11,272 nt of DNA from Collinsella sp. (GCA_019419555.1 DXZR01000005.1:43998-55269), one strand, 5' to 3'. Positions 1 through 5,216 are shown, counted from the first letter of the stretch. Program-made: numbers and translations. The notes: a model not told the origin generated them from the letters alone.

Positions 1-55
1 ACCTATGACGTTCTGATTCGTAGTCAGACCCTCTATCCAGCTGAGGTAACGCCGC
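1..55 (-). tRNA. tRNA-Arg(ACG), first copy, 3' part cut by the window edge
   Basis: On the minus strand this is the 5' portion of a tRNA. It has acceptor strand GCGGCGT, D-arm, and an anticodon stem TCTGA/TCAGA closing loop CTACGAA with anticodon ACG, then the start of the variable region and T-stem. All 55 bases are identical to the matching part of the complete tRNA at 409-485. The T-loop, acceptor 3' strand and any terminator lie before position 1. The gene decodes CGN arginine codons, with A34 normally modified to inosine. Two nearly adjacent identical copies point to a local duplication. Confidence 0.93.
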
Positions 56-67
56 AACGCACAGATT

Positions 68-96
68 ATTATGCACGCGAGCCCCCGATGGGTCAA
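68..96 (-). promoter_or_regulatory. Sigma-70-type promoter of the first tRNA-Arg
   Basis: On the minus strand, TTGACC (91-96) is followed after exactly 17 bp by CATAAT (68-73). The tRNA 5' end is at 55, so the leader would be only a few nucleotides. This is the best-matching promoter in the window. Confidence 0.75.
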
Positions 97-142
97 GCGA
101 CAATTAGAAAAAATTTTACGGAGTGATAATTAAGTTGTTCGT
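97..142. other. Short AT-rich spacer replacing an expected repeat core
   Basis: This 46-bp stretch is A/T-rich and unlike the GC-rich core at 237-332. If the 190-bp unit were a complete tandem repeat, a core copy should end here; none is present. I see no gene or promoter facing the repeats. Confidence 0.4.
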
Positions 143-179
143 GCCTCGACCGAGGTTCGAATCCATGCGGTGTTGCCAT
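143..179. repeat. Chimeric tRNA-like tail, copy 1 (orphan, without its core)
   Basis: Positions 143-164 match 333-354 exactly (22 nt), including the T-arm-like AGGTTCGAATCC on the plus strand. The next 15 nt (165-179) differ from the matching part of the other tail and end in GCCA, like a tRNA acceptor end. The T-stem does not pair across the join: CGAGG faces CCATG. The sequence therefore looks like two different tRNA ends joined at the T-loop. It is directly followed by the relic terminator at 180. Confidence 0.6.
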
Positions 180-238
180 AAAAGAAAAGCCCCCGTTGCC
201 GGAGGATTCAAGTTCAATTGGTGCGGCGTATAGGATTC
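180..238 (-). repeat. Relic of tRNA-Arg 3' end plus terminator, duplicated
   Basis: This is a 59-bp direct copy of 370-428 with one mismatch (206 versus 396). It contains, on the minus strand, the tRNA-Arg 3' end from the T-loop to the encoded CCA, a 10-12 nt linker and the rho-independent terminator hairpin. The single mismatch opens one pair in the terminator stem, which fits this being the decaying copy. The tRNA sequence stops at GGATTC on the plus strand, in the middle of the T-loop, where the GC-rich core begins. Confidence 0.85.
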
Positions 239-332
239 CGCGCATCCGCTCCGCGGATCCGCGCCGGCTTCGCCCGCCTGCCGGCGTGCTCGCCCGCTCG
301 CTACGGACGCTCCGCGTCCGCTTCACGCTCGC
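237..332. repeat. GC-rich three-hairpin core element, Arg locus
   Basis: This 96-bp element aligns without gaps to 5218-5313, with about 83 of 96 positions identical by eye. Hairpin 1 is ATCCGC-TCC-GCGGAT (244-258). Hairpin 2 is GCCGGC (263-268) with GCCGGC (280-285). Hairpin 3 is CGGACGC-TCC-GCGTCCG (304-320). In hairpin 3 three base pairs change on both sides relative to the other copy, so the fold is conserved rather than the sequence. No reading frame is shared by the copies, so it is not coding. It resembles REP/MITE-type palindromic elements, but I cannot assign it to a named family. Confidence 0.8.
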
Positions 333-369
333 GCCTCGACCGAGGTTCGAATCCCTGTCTGGTCTCCAA
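333..369. repeat. Chimeric tRNA-like tail, copy 2
   Basis: The tail carries AGGTTCGAATCC (343-354) on the plus strand. This is an exact 12-nt inverted copy of the T-arm of the neighbouring tRNA-Arg (423-434). The following 15 nt (355-369) contain CTCCA and differ from copy 1. The T-stem halves CGAGG and CCCTG do not pair properly, so this is not a functional tRNA end. Confidence 0.65.
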
Positions 370-398
370 AAAAGAAAAGCCCCCGTTGCCGGAGGCTT
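368..398 (-). terminator. Rho-independent terminator of tRNA-Arg, intact copy
   Basis: On the minus strand, AAGCCTCC pairs with GGGGGCTT (8 bp, one G-U) around loop GGCAAC, followed by a T-rich run (TTTTCTTTT). It starts about 10 nt past the encoded CCA. Confidence 0.85.
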
Positions 399-408
399 CA
401 AGTTCAAT

Positions 409-485
409 TGGTGCGGCGTATAGGATTCGAACCTATGACGTTCTGATTCGTAGTCAGACCCTCTATCCAGCTGAGGTAACGCCGC
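409..485 (-). tRNA. tRNA-Arg(ACG), complete, CCA encoded
   Basis: The acceptor stem GCGGCGT/ACGCCGC is perfect. The D-stem is CCTC/GAGG, the anticodon stem TCTGA/TCAGA with loop CTACGAA gives anticodon ACG, the variable region is short, and the T-stem ATAGG/CCTAT closes loop TTCGAAT. The discriminator is A and CCA is encoded at 409-411. Length is 77 nt. Its 5' end is at 485, just downstream of a promoter, and its 3' end is followed by a terminator. The 3' end and terminator are duplicated at 180-238. Confidence 0.97.
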
Positions 486-495
486 AGCGCAAGAC

Positions 496-526
496 ATATA
501 AAACCACTTTAGCTTATTGGAGTCAA
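496..526 (-). promoter_or_regulatory. Promoter of the second tRNA-Arg
   Basis: On the minus strand, TTGACT (521-526) is followed by 18-19 bp and TTTATA/TTATAT (496-502), about 10 bp before the tRNA 5' end at 485. The -35 is good and the -10 moderate. Confidence 0.6.
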
Positions 527-562
527 GCACAATTTCAAACTTTTTTGTGGAACGCAGTCTTG

Positions 563-940
563 TCATGCTGCTCCGCATATACCGCCATTCCCCGTACGAT
601 CGATTGGCTTTTCGATCACGTCAAACTTAGCATCAAGTTCCCTCAGGAGCGATCTCACCCGCTGGGCACAATCATAATCGGCAAACGAGATGCTCAACAT
701 GCGAGCAACCTGATTAGATGTCTGGACCCCATAGAAATGCTCTAGGGCCACAAGCCCCTCGTGCGCCACAAACGTCTCAACCACATGAGGCGACTCCTCG
801 TAGCACCATTGCGTCAACGGCCCCTCGCTCGTCTGTCGAACCACCAGGCCACCCATGCCAGACGGCTCACACGTCACAAGCAGGTACTCCCCGCCCTCGT
901 CGCTCTCAAACAAAACCACCCGATCATCAAACAGCTCCAT
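563..940 (-). CDS. Uncharacterised 125-aa protein
   Basis: The protein has 125 residues and I do not recognise a family. It is acidic at the N-terminus (FDDRVVLFESDEGGEY), has no predicted membrane segment or signal peptide, and contains three cysteines. A likely helix at about residues 90-108 (DYDCAQRVRSLLRELDAKFD) follows what looks like alternating beta-type segments. The start at 940 is supported by AAAGGGGA about 5-7 nt upstream of ATG. It lies alone between the serS terminator and the tRNA-Arg promoter, on the same strand as both. Its sequence looks somewhat less GC-rich than the housekeeping genes, which together with the neighbouring tRNA repeats could mean acquisition, but this is only an impression. 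No function is assigned. Confidence 0.75.
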   Translation of the reverse strand: MELFDDRVVLFESDEGGEYLLVTCEPSGMGGLVVRQTSEGPLTQWCYEESPHVVETFVAHEGLVALEHFYGVQTSNQVARMLSISFADYDCAQRVRSLLRELDAKFDVIEKPIDRTGNGGICGAA

Positions 941-973
941 CGCGTCCCCTTTCTCTCGCTCTTATTTAGCAAA

Positions 974-1003
974 AGCATAGCAGGTAGATGGCTGCATACA
1001 GAA
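974..1003 (-). promoter_or_regulatory. Possible extended -10 promoter for the 125-aa gene
   Basis: On the minus strand, TGCTATGCT gives an extended -10 (TATGCT at 974-979) with a weak -35 TTCTGT (998-1003) 18 bp upstream. It is about 34 bp before the start codon. The -35 match is poor, so confidence is low. Confidence 0.35.
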
Positions 1004-1062
1004 CAGTTGTTCGTGTGTTTTCTATTGAGCTGTCCGCACAGCATGGTATGGACCTGCGCACG

Positions 1063-1089
1063 AAATAGGGCGCCCCCGAAGGAGCGCCC
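1063..1089 (-). terminator. Terminator of serS
   Basis: On the minus strand, GGGCGCTCC pairs with GGGGCGCCC (9 bp, one G-U) around a UUCG tetraloop (1068-1089), followed by a short T-rich tail TATTT. It begins 24 bp past the serS stop. Confidence 0.8.
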
Positions 1090-1113
1090 TTGCATATCGC
1101 CTATGCAGCCAAG

Positions 1114-2397
1114 TTACGCGACCGGCTCGATCTTCTCGAGGCCGCCCATGTAGGGACGCAGGACCTCGGGGATCGTGATGGTGCCGTCGGCGTTCTGGTA
1201 GTTCTCCAGAATGGCAGCCATGGTACGGCCAGCCGGCAGGCCGGAACCGTTGAGGGTGTGCAGGTAGCGCGAACCCTTGAAGTTCTCGGGGTCGCGATAC
1301 TTGATGTTGGCGCGGCGAGCCTGGAAGTCACCGCAGTTGGAGCAGGAGCTGATCTCCTTGTAGGCGTTGTAGCTCGGCAGCCAGACCTCGATGTCGTAGG
1401 TCTGACGGGCAGAGAAGCCCAAGTCGCCGGTGCACAGGCTAATCACGCGATACGGAAGGCCCAGCTGCTGCAGCAGGTACTCGGCCTCGGCGGTCATGCT
1501 CTCGAGCTCCTCGTCGGACTCCTCCGGCTTAGCGAACTTGACCATCTCGACCTTGTCGAACTCGTGCTGACGGATGATGCCACGGGTATCGCGACCGGCG
1601 GAACCGGCCTCCTCGCGGAAGCAGGGGGTGAAGGCGGTGTAGCGGCGCGGCAGGGTGTCGGCGTCGAGGACCTCACCGGCGTGCAGGTTGGTGAGCACGA
1701 CCTCGGCGGTGGGGATCAGGAAGTTGTCGCCCGAGACGTGATAGGCGTCGTCCTCGAACTTGGGCAGCTGGCCCGTGCCGAACATGGTCTGACGCTTGAC
1801 GACGATGGGCGGCCACCACTCCTTAAAACCACGGCTGGTGTGCGTATCGAGGAAGAAGTTGATGAGGGCGCGCTCAAGACGGGCGCCGGCGCCACCGAGA
1901 ACGGTGAAGCGGCTGCCGGAGAGCTTGTTGCCGCGCTCGAAGTCAAGGATGTCGAGGTCGGTGCCCAGATCCCAGTGCGGCTTAAAGTCGAAGTCGAACT
2001 CGCGCGGGGTGCCCCAACGACGGCGCTCGATGTTCTCGTCCTCGTCCTTGCCGTACGGCGTGGCCTCGCAAGGAATGTTGGGCAGGTGAGCCATGAAGTC
2101 GTACTGCTCCTGCTCGAGGGCGGTGCGGCGCTCGGCCAGACCGTCAATCTTCTCGTTGACGGCGCGCACGGCCTCCTTGGCGGCCTCGGCCTCGTCCTTC
2201 TTGCCCTCCTTCATCAGGGCGCCGATCTTCTTGGACTCGGCATTGCGCGTGGCTTGAAGTTCCTCAACCTCGGTGATGACGGCACGACGCTCGTCGTCGA
2301 GCTCAAAGAACTTCTCGCGATCCCAAGACGTCTGGCGGTTAGCCATGGCGACATCGATGGCATCGGGGTTCTCGCGAACAAACTTGATATCAAGCAT
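1114..2397 (-). CDS. serS: Serine--tRNA ligase (SerRS)
   Basis: This cytosolic class II synthetase charges tRNA-Ser, and tRNA-Sec where present, with serine. The 427 residues are a normal length for the bacterial enzyme. The N-terminal coiled-coil tRNA-binding arm covers about 26-105 (heptad-like, charged). The catalytic core follows: a TAE motif at 230-232 for serine binding, motif 2 CFREE at 259-263, and motif 3 around 382-398 (NGSGLPAGR then ILEN). I chose ATG at 2397 because MLDIKFVRENPD is the family's usual N-terminus and GGAGG lies 5-6 nt upstream. A longer frame adding MECISPEDL starts at 2424 but contains that ribosome-binding site. The promoter appears at 2455-2484 and there is no T-box leader. 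Transcription is divergent from the 57-aa membrane-protein gene and ends at the hairpin at 1068-1089. Confidence 0.97.
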   Translation of the reverse strand: MLDIKFVRENPDAIDVAMANRQTSWDREKFFELDDERRAVITEVEELQATRNAESKKIGALMKEGKKDEAEAAKEAVRAVNEKIDGLAERRTALEQEQYDFMAHLPNIPCEATPYGKDEDENIERRRWGTPREFDFDFKPHWDLGTDLDILDFERGNKLSGSRFTVLGGAGARLERALINFFLDTHTSRGFKEWWPPIVVKRQTMFGTGQLPKFEDDAYHVSGDNFLIPTAEVVLTNLHAGEVLDADTLPRRYTAFTPCFREEAGSAGRDTRGIIRQHEFDKVEMVKFAKPEESDEELESMTAEAEYLLQQLGLPYRVISLCTGDLGFSARQTYDIEVWLPSYNAYKEISSCSNCGDFQARRANIKYRDPENFKGSRYLHTLNGSGLPAGRTMAAILENYQNADGTITIPEVLRPYMGGLEKIEPVA

Positions 2398-2426
2398 TAG
2401 ATCCTCCGGCGATATACATTCCATTT

Positions 2427-2438
2427 AGGTTGCAACCT
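2427..2438. promoter_or_regulatory. Perfect 12-bp palindrome in the serS leader
   Basis: AGGTTGCAACCT is a perfect palindrome in the 5' leader between the likely serS promoter and its start codon. It could be an operator for the divergent pair, but no regulator is identified. Confidence 0.35.
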
Positions 2439-2453
2439 TGTACATGTATGGGC

Positions 2454-2465
2454 AAGTATATACTT
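2454..2465. promoter_or_regulatory. Perfect 12-bp palindrome overlapping the divergent -10 region
   Basis: AAGTATATACTT reads the same on both strands, so TATACT is available as a -10 in either direction: 2455-2460 for serS on minus, 2459-2464 for the 57-aa gene on plus. The plus-strand -35 is poor (TTGTAC with only 15 bp spacing). Confidence 0.4.
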
Positions 2466-2484
2466 ATGAGCGTTTACGACCCAA
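2455..2484 (-). promoter_or_regulatory. Likely serS promoter
   Basis: On the minus strand, TTGGGT (2479-2484), 18 bp, then TATACT (2455-2460). This would give a leader of about 50 nt before the ATG at 2397. Confidence 0.5.
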
Positions 2485-2508
2485 CTCAACTACGCAAGAA
2501 GGCACCCA

Positions 2509-2682
2509 ATGGACGCAGTTTTTTCCTTTTTGTTTGGCACCCGCACCGGTTTTGCCATCCTTTTCGCCGGCGGCATCCTGCTGTTTGCGATTATTGCCTT
2601 TGTAATGGAGAAGCGCACCCATAAGATGTATGTCGACCGCGGCCCCAAGTCCGAGGACGAAGAAGACAGCTTCTGGGACTAA
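2509..2682 (+). CDS. Small single-pass membrane protein, 57 aa
   Basis: This is a 57-residue reading frame on the plus strand, divergent from serS. It begins MDAVFSFLFGTRTG, has one clear hydrophobic segment at about residues 15-33 (FAILFAGGILLFAIIAF), a basic stretch EKRTHK just after it, and a short acidic tail with an aromatic end (EDEEDSFWD). By the positive-inside rule the charged C-terminus would be cytoplasmic. The start at 2509 has AAGAAGG 6 nt upstream. The stop is followed about 50 bp later by a strong hairpin terminator. I do not recognise a named family; the clean topology, ribosome-binding site and terminator support a real gene. Possible roles, such as a membrane subunit or regulator, are not shown by the sequence. 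Confidence 0.75.
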   Translation: MDAVFSFLFGTRTGFAILFAGGILLFAIIAFVMEKRTHKMYVDRGPKSEDEEDSFWD

Positions 2683-2846
2683 CCTGTCAAAAAGGGACAG
2701 GTTTATTTTGGTCGGTTTTATCTGGGCAAACGCAAGTGCCCCGCAACTGGAATTGAGCCAGTTGCGGGGCACTTTTCGCTAAAAGGACAAAACCGCAGGA
2801 AAAACCTGCCAAAATAAACTGTCCCTTTTTTGGTCGGTTTTACTGG
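2683..2846. repeat. Compound inverted and direct repeat between the 57-aa gene and proC
   Basis: A long inverted repeat brackets this region. AAAAGGGACAG followed by TTTATTTTGG occurs at about 2690-2711, and its complement at about 2810-2829, differing by one inserted base. The 15-nt TTTTGGTCGGTTTTA occurs as a direct repeat at 2706-2720 and 2828-2842, the second copy containing the proC stop codon. Nested inside are small hairpins CCTGTC/GACAGG (2683-2701) and GCAGG-AAAAA-CCTGC (2795-2809), and the 17-bp hairpin listed separately. The design looks like a MITE or REP-type unit. Confidence 0.65.
2734..2776 (+). terminator. Strong hairpin, probable terminator of the 57-aa gene
   Basis: AAGTGCCCCGCAACTGG (2734-2750) pairs perfectly over 17 bp with 2758-2774 around a 7-nt loop, ending in TTTT on the plus strand. 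The T-run partly lies in the stem and is short. On the minus strand no T-run follows, so it is best oriented to the plus strand, though the stem may block proC read-through as well. Confidence 0.6.
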
Positions 2847-3610
2847 AGGGTTGCGTCGATTGCCTTGACCAGGGCGCTGCGCATGCCGGCGTCCTCGAGT
2901 GCAACGACGCCCTTGATGGTGGCACCGCCGGGCGAGCATACGGCATCCTTCATCGCCGCAGGATGCTGGCCAGTTGCAAGCTGCAGCTTTGCCGTACCCA
3001 GCACCATCTGGCTCACAATGCGATAAGCATCCGCACGCGGGATACCGTGCTTGACCGCCGCATCGCCCAGGGCCTCGATTGCCATGGCGACAAACGCCGG
3101 AGCGCAACCACCCACCGTGCCGCCCACAAACAGCAGGCTTGTGTCGAGCTCGACGACAGCGCCAAGCTTACCGAGCAGGTCGAGCACCACAGCACGCTGC
3201 TCGTCGTTAAGCGTCGAAGCCTTCTCGCAGGCGATGACGCCCTCGCCTACCGAAACCGGCGTGTTGGGCACCGTCGAGATATGCGCGACGCCCGGCAGGA
3301 CCTGCTCCCACTTGGCACTGTCCCAGGTCCAGGCAACCGACAGAACGACCTTTTTGGCAAGAGCATCCTTGATCGGGGCGAATACCTTCTCGATCATGTA
3401 CGGTTTGACCGCAGCGACCACGATATCGGATGCGGCGACAACCTCGGCGGCATCGTGGCAGGCGACCATGCCGCGCGCCTCGCAGCGCTCAACCAGCGCG
3501 TCGTAGCGACCCGCGCAGGCGCACATGTCGCTCGCAGCTACACCGGCAGCGATCCAGCCATCGGCCATAGCGCTCGCCATATTGCCAAAACCGACAAATC
3601 CAATCTTCAT
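2840..3610 (-). CDS. proC: Pyrroline-5-carboxylate reductase
   Basis: The enzyme catalyses the last step of proline synthesis, NAD(P)H-dependent reduction of pyrroline-5-carboxylate to proline, in the cytosol. The Rossmann nucleotide-binding motif GFGNMA is at 7-12, VKP at 68-70, PNTP at 115-118, and the family signature SPGGATIKG at 226-234 in the C-terminal dimerisation domain. At 256 aa it is slightly shorter than the usual 260-280. The segment usually reading like SIAAG is here SVAWTWDSAKW (91-101), a local divergence outside the signature. The start at 3610 has AAAGGA about 9 nt upstream. It follows rlmH by 73 bp with no clear terminator, so it may be the last gene of SPFH-rlmH-proC. Its stop codon lies in a repeat copy. 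Confidence 0.95.
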   Translation of the reverse strand: MKIGFVGFGNMASAMADGWIAAGVAASDMCACAGRYDALVERCEARGMVACHDAAEVVAASDIVVAAVKPYMIEKVFAPIKDALAKKVVLSVAWTWDSAKWEQVLPGVAHISTVPNTPVSVGEGVIACEKASTLNDEQRAVVLDLLGKLGAVVELDTSLLFVGGTVGGCAPAFVAMAIEALGDAAVKHGIPRADAYRIVSQMVLGTAKLQLATGQHPAAMKDAVCSPGGATIKGVVALEDAGMRSALVKAIDATLQ

Positions 3611-3683
3611 ATCTCATAGTCCTTTCAGACACATTCCTCAAAACGAAAGGTATTGTCCCACGCCATTGTTTCGTATTGCCGAC

Positions 3684-4154
3684 CTATTTGTGATACGGCT
3701 CGCCACGACTGATCTTGCAGGCACGGTAAATCTGCTCTAGCAGCACCACACGCGCCAGGTTATGCGGCAAGGTAATGCGTCCAAAGCTGAGCATCTCGTC
3801 GGCGCGGGCGCGCACCTCATCACTCACGCCGTCCGAACCGCCGATTACAAAGGCAATGTCGCTGCTGCCTCGCAGCATAAGATCGTCGAGCCTCGCCGAA
3901 AACTCCTCGCTCGAGCGCTCCTTGCCCTCGATAGCCAGCAGGATCAAATGCGCTCGAGATGGCAAGGCGGCAAGAATCGCCGCCCCCTCCTTGTCGCGCG
4001 CGGCATCCACGCCGCCCGCCTTAGCCGGGTCGATATCGGCCACCTCGCGGATATCCACCTTGGCATAGGCACCTAGGCGCTTGGTGTACTCAGCGCACGC
4101 GTCCTTCCAAAAGCGCTCCTTGAGCTTACCGACGCAAACGACGGTGTATTTCAC
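3684..4154 (-). CDS. rlmH: 23S rRNA (pseudouridine1915-N3)-methyltransferase RlmH
   Basis: RlmH is a SPOUT-class methyltransferase that methylates pseudouridine 1915 in helix 69 of 23S rRNA on assembled 70S ribosomes, using S-adenosylmethionine. The 156 residues are the usual length. The SAM-binding knot shows as LLAIEGKE (72-79), FVIGGSDG (102-109) and ITLPHNLARVVLLEQIYRA (127-145), and the highly conserved end RGEPYHK is present. The start codon is GTG at 4154. Its ribosome-binding site AAGGAG overlaps the stop codon of the upstream SPFH gene 6 nt away, so the two are very likely co-translated. Confidence 0.97.
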   Translation of the reverse strand: MKYTVVCVGKLKERFWKDACAEYTKRLGAYAKVDIREVADIDPAKAGGVDAARDKEGAAILAALPSRAHLILLAIEGKERSSEEFSARLDDLMLRGSSDIAFVIGGSDGVSDEVRARADEMLSFGRITLPHNLARVVLLEQIYRACKISRGEPYHK

Positions 4155-4160
4155 GCGCGT

Positions 4161-5099
4161 CTACTCCTTCGAATCGTTTTGAACTTTGCCGGCGGCCAGC
4201 ATCTGCTCGAACATCGAGGCCGACTGCGAAAAGTCGCTCGGCAGCACGACCGTCGAGGTTTTACCCGTGCGAGCGAACTCCGTCATCATCTCGGACCACT
4301 GCGTAAACATGAACAGTTGGTTGGCCTCGTCATTGCCGACACCCGTCTCCTGGATAATCTCGAGCGAATCTTTGATACCCAGTGCGATGGCCTTGCGCTG
4401 GTTGGCGATGCCCTCGCCCGCCTTTTCCATTGCCTCGGCCTCGGCGGTCGCCTCGGTGACGCGCTTGATGCGGTCTGCCTCGGCGAGCTCCTGTGCCGCA
4501 GCGCGCTTGCGCTGGGCGGCGTTGATGTCGTTCATGGAGTTCTCAACCTCGGTCGGCAGTGCGATTTTGGTGATGAGCGTCGACACGAGGGTGAAGCCGT
4601 AGGCGGCCATCTGCTCGGAAACGGTAGCGTTGACATCCTTGGCGATGTCATCCTTCTTGGCAAAGACCTCATCGAGTGTGTAGACAGGAATCGAAGAGCG
4701 CAGGGCGTCGGTGATGAAGTCACGCATCTGGTCGACGGGCTCCTGCAGCATGTAGTAGCTCTTGTAGATGCCCGAATCTGCCGGGCCGGCGCCCATGTCG
4801 TAGCTCACGTGGTACTGAGCGGAGACCTCAAGACCGATGGTCACGTTGTCCTGGGTCTTAACGTCGATGCCAAAACCGTTTTTCATGGTGCGCAGGCTCA
4901 CCGTGGCGGCCTTGCGGTCGATCACGGGCACCTTCACGTGGAAGCCCGCGTTGACGATACGATTGAACTTACCCAAGCGCTCGATGATCACAGCGTGCTG
5001 CTGCTCAACGACGTAGCAGGCGTTGGGAAGCAACAGCAGCAGGATGATGATGGGAATCAAAAGGCTCGTAAGGGCAGCGATGATACCGGAAAACAGCAT
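4161..5099 (-). CDS. SPFH/stomatin-like membrane protein
   Basis: This is a 312-residue SPFH-domain protein of the stomatin/HflK/QmcA type. One N-terminal transmembrane segment spans about 4-25, followed by the SPFH domain (about 28-195), which begins YVVEQQHAVIIERLGKF. A charged, alanine/glutamate-rich coiled coil runs from about 195 to 235 (AAQRKRAAAQELAEADRIKR), then a C-terminal segment including ALGIKDSLEIIQETG. Such proteins form ring oligomers that organise membrane microdomains or regulate membrane proteases; the specific partner is not visible here. I chose ATG at 5099 because GAGGAGA lies 5-6 nt upstream; a GTG at 5120 would add seven residues including that site. No NfeD-type partner gene is adjacent. 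It is close-coupled to rlmH. Confidence 0.9.
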   Translation of the reverse strand: MLFSGIIAALTSLLIPIIILLLLLPNACYVVEQQHAVIIERLGKFNRIVNAGFHVKVPVIDRKAATVSLRTMKNGFGIDVKTQDNVTIGLEVSAQYHVSYDMGAGPADSGIYKSYYMLQEPVDQMRDFITDALRSSIPVYTLDEVFAKKDDIAKDVNATVSEQMAAYGFTLVSTLITKIALPTEVENSMNDINAAQRKRAAAQELAEADRIKRVTEATAEAEAMEKAGEGIANQRKAIALGIKDSLEIIQETGVGNDEANQLFMFTQWSEMMTEFARTGKTSTVVLPSDFSQSASMFEQMLAAGKVQNDSKE

Positions 5100-5156
5100 G
5101 GTCTCTCCTCTGATAGGCACACGTTGCCATTAGGATACCCGTCCAAGGAGATCGTG

Positions 5157-5216
5157 CATAACAAAAAAGCCCCCATTGCTGGGAGCTCTTTCATTTAATG
5201 GTGCGGGCGAAAGGAC
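5157..5216 (-). repeat. Relic of tRNA-Leu 3' end plus terminator, duplicated
   Basis: This is a 60-bp direct copy of 5346-5405 with two mismatches (5194, 5196). It holds the tRNA-Leu 3' end from the T-loop through the encoded CCA, a linker and an intact terminator hairpin (AGCTCCCA with TGGGGGCT around GCAA, then a T-run). The tRNA sequence stops at GGAC on the plus strand, within the T-loop, at essentially the same point as the Arg relic. Confidence 0.85.

Noticed and set aside
133..143. 11-nt match AGTTGTTCGTG also at about 1006-1016
   Set aside because: Repeats of 11 nt are expected by chance in an 11-kb window and nothing around the two sites matches.
180..428. CRISPR array
   Set aside because: Only two repeat copies 190 bp apart, containing tRNA and terminator sequence; there is no regular short repeat-spacer pattern and no cas genes.
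93..578. 161-aa minus-strand frame across the tRNA-Arg region
   Set aside because: It is translated through tRNA relics, a terminator and the hairpin core. Phrases such as GFEP and DSNL are what antisense or shifted T-arm sequence yields, not protein domains.
218..745. 175-aa and 75-aa plus-strand frames over the same region
   Set aside because: They cross the antisense of the tRNA-Arg and the end of the 125-aa gene; no ribosome-binding site and no conserved content.
1090..2400. 436-aa plus-strand frame opposite serS
   Set aside because: Shadow of the serS codon pattern on the other strand; serS has complete family motifs.
2398..2508. T-box riboswitch upstream of serS
   Set aside because: The leader is only about 50-60 nt and no T-box motif or antiterminator is visible.
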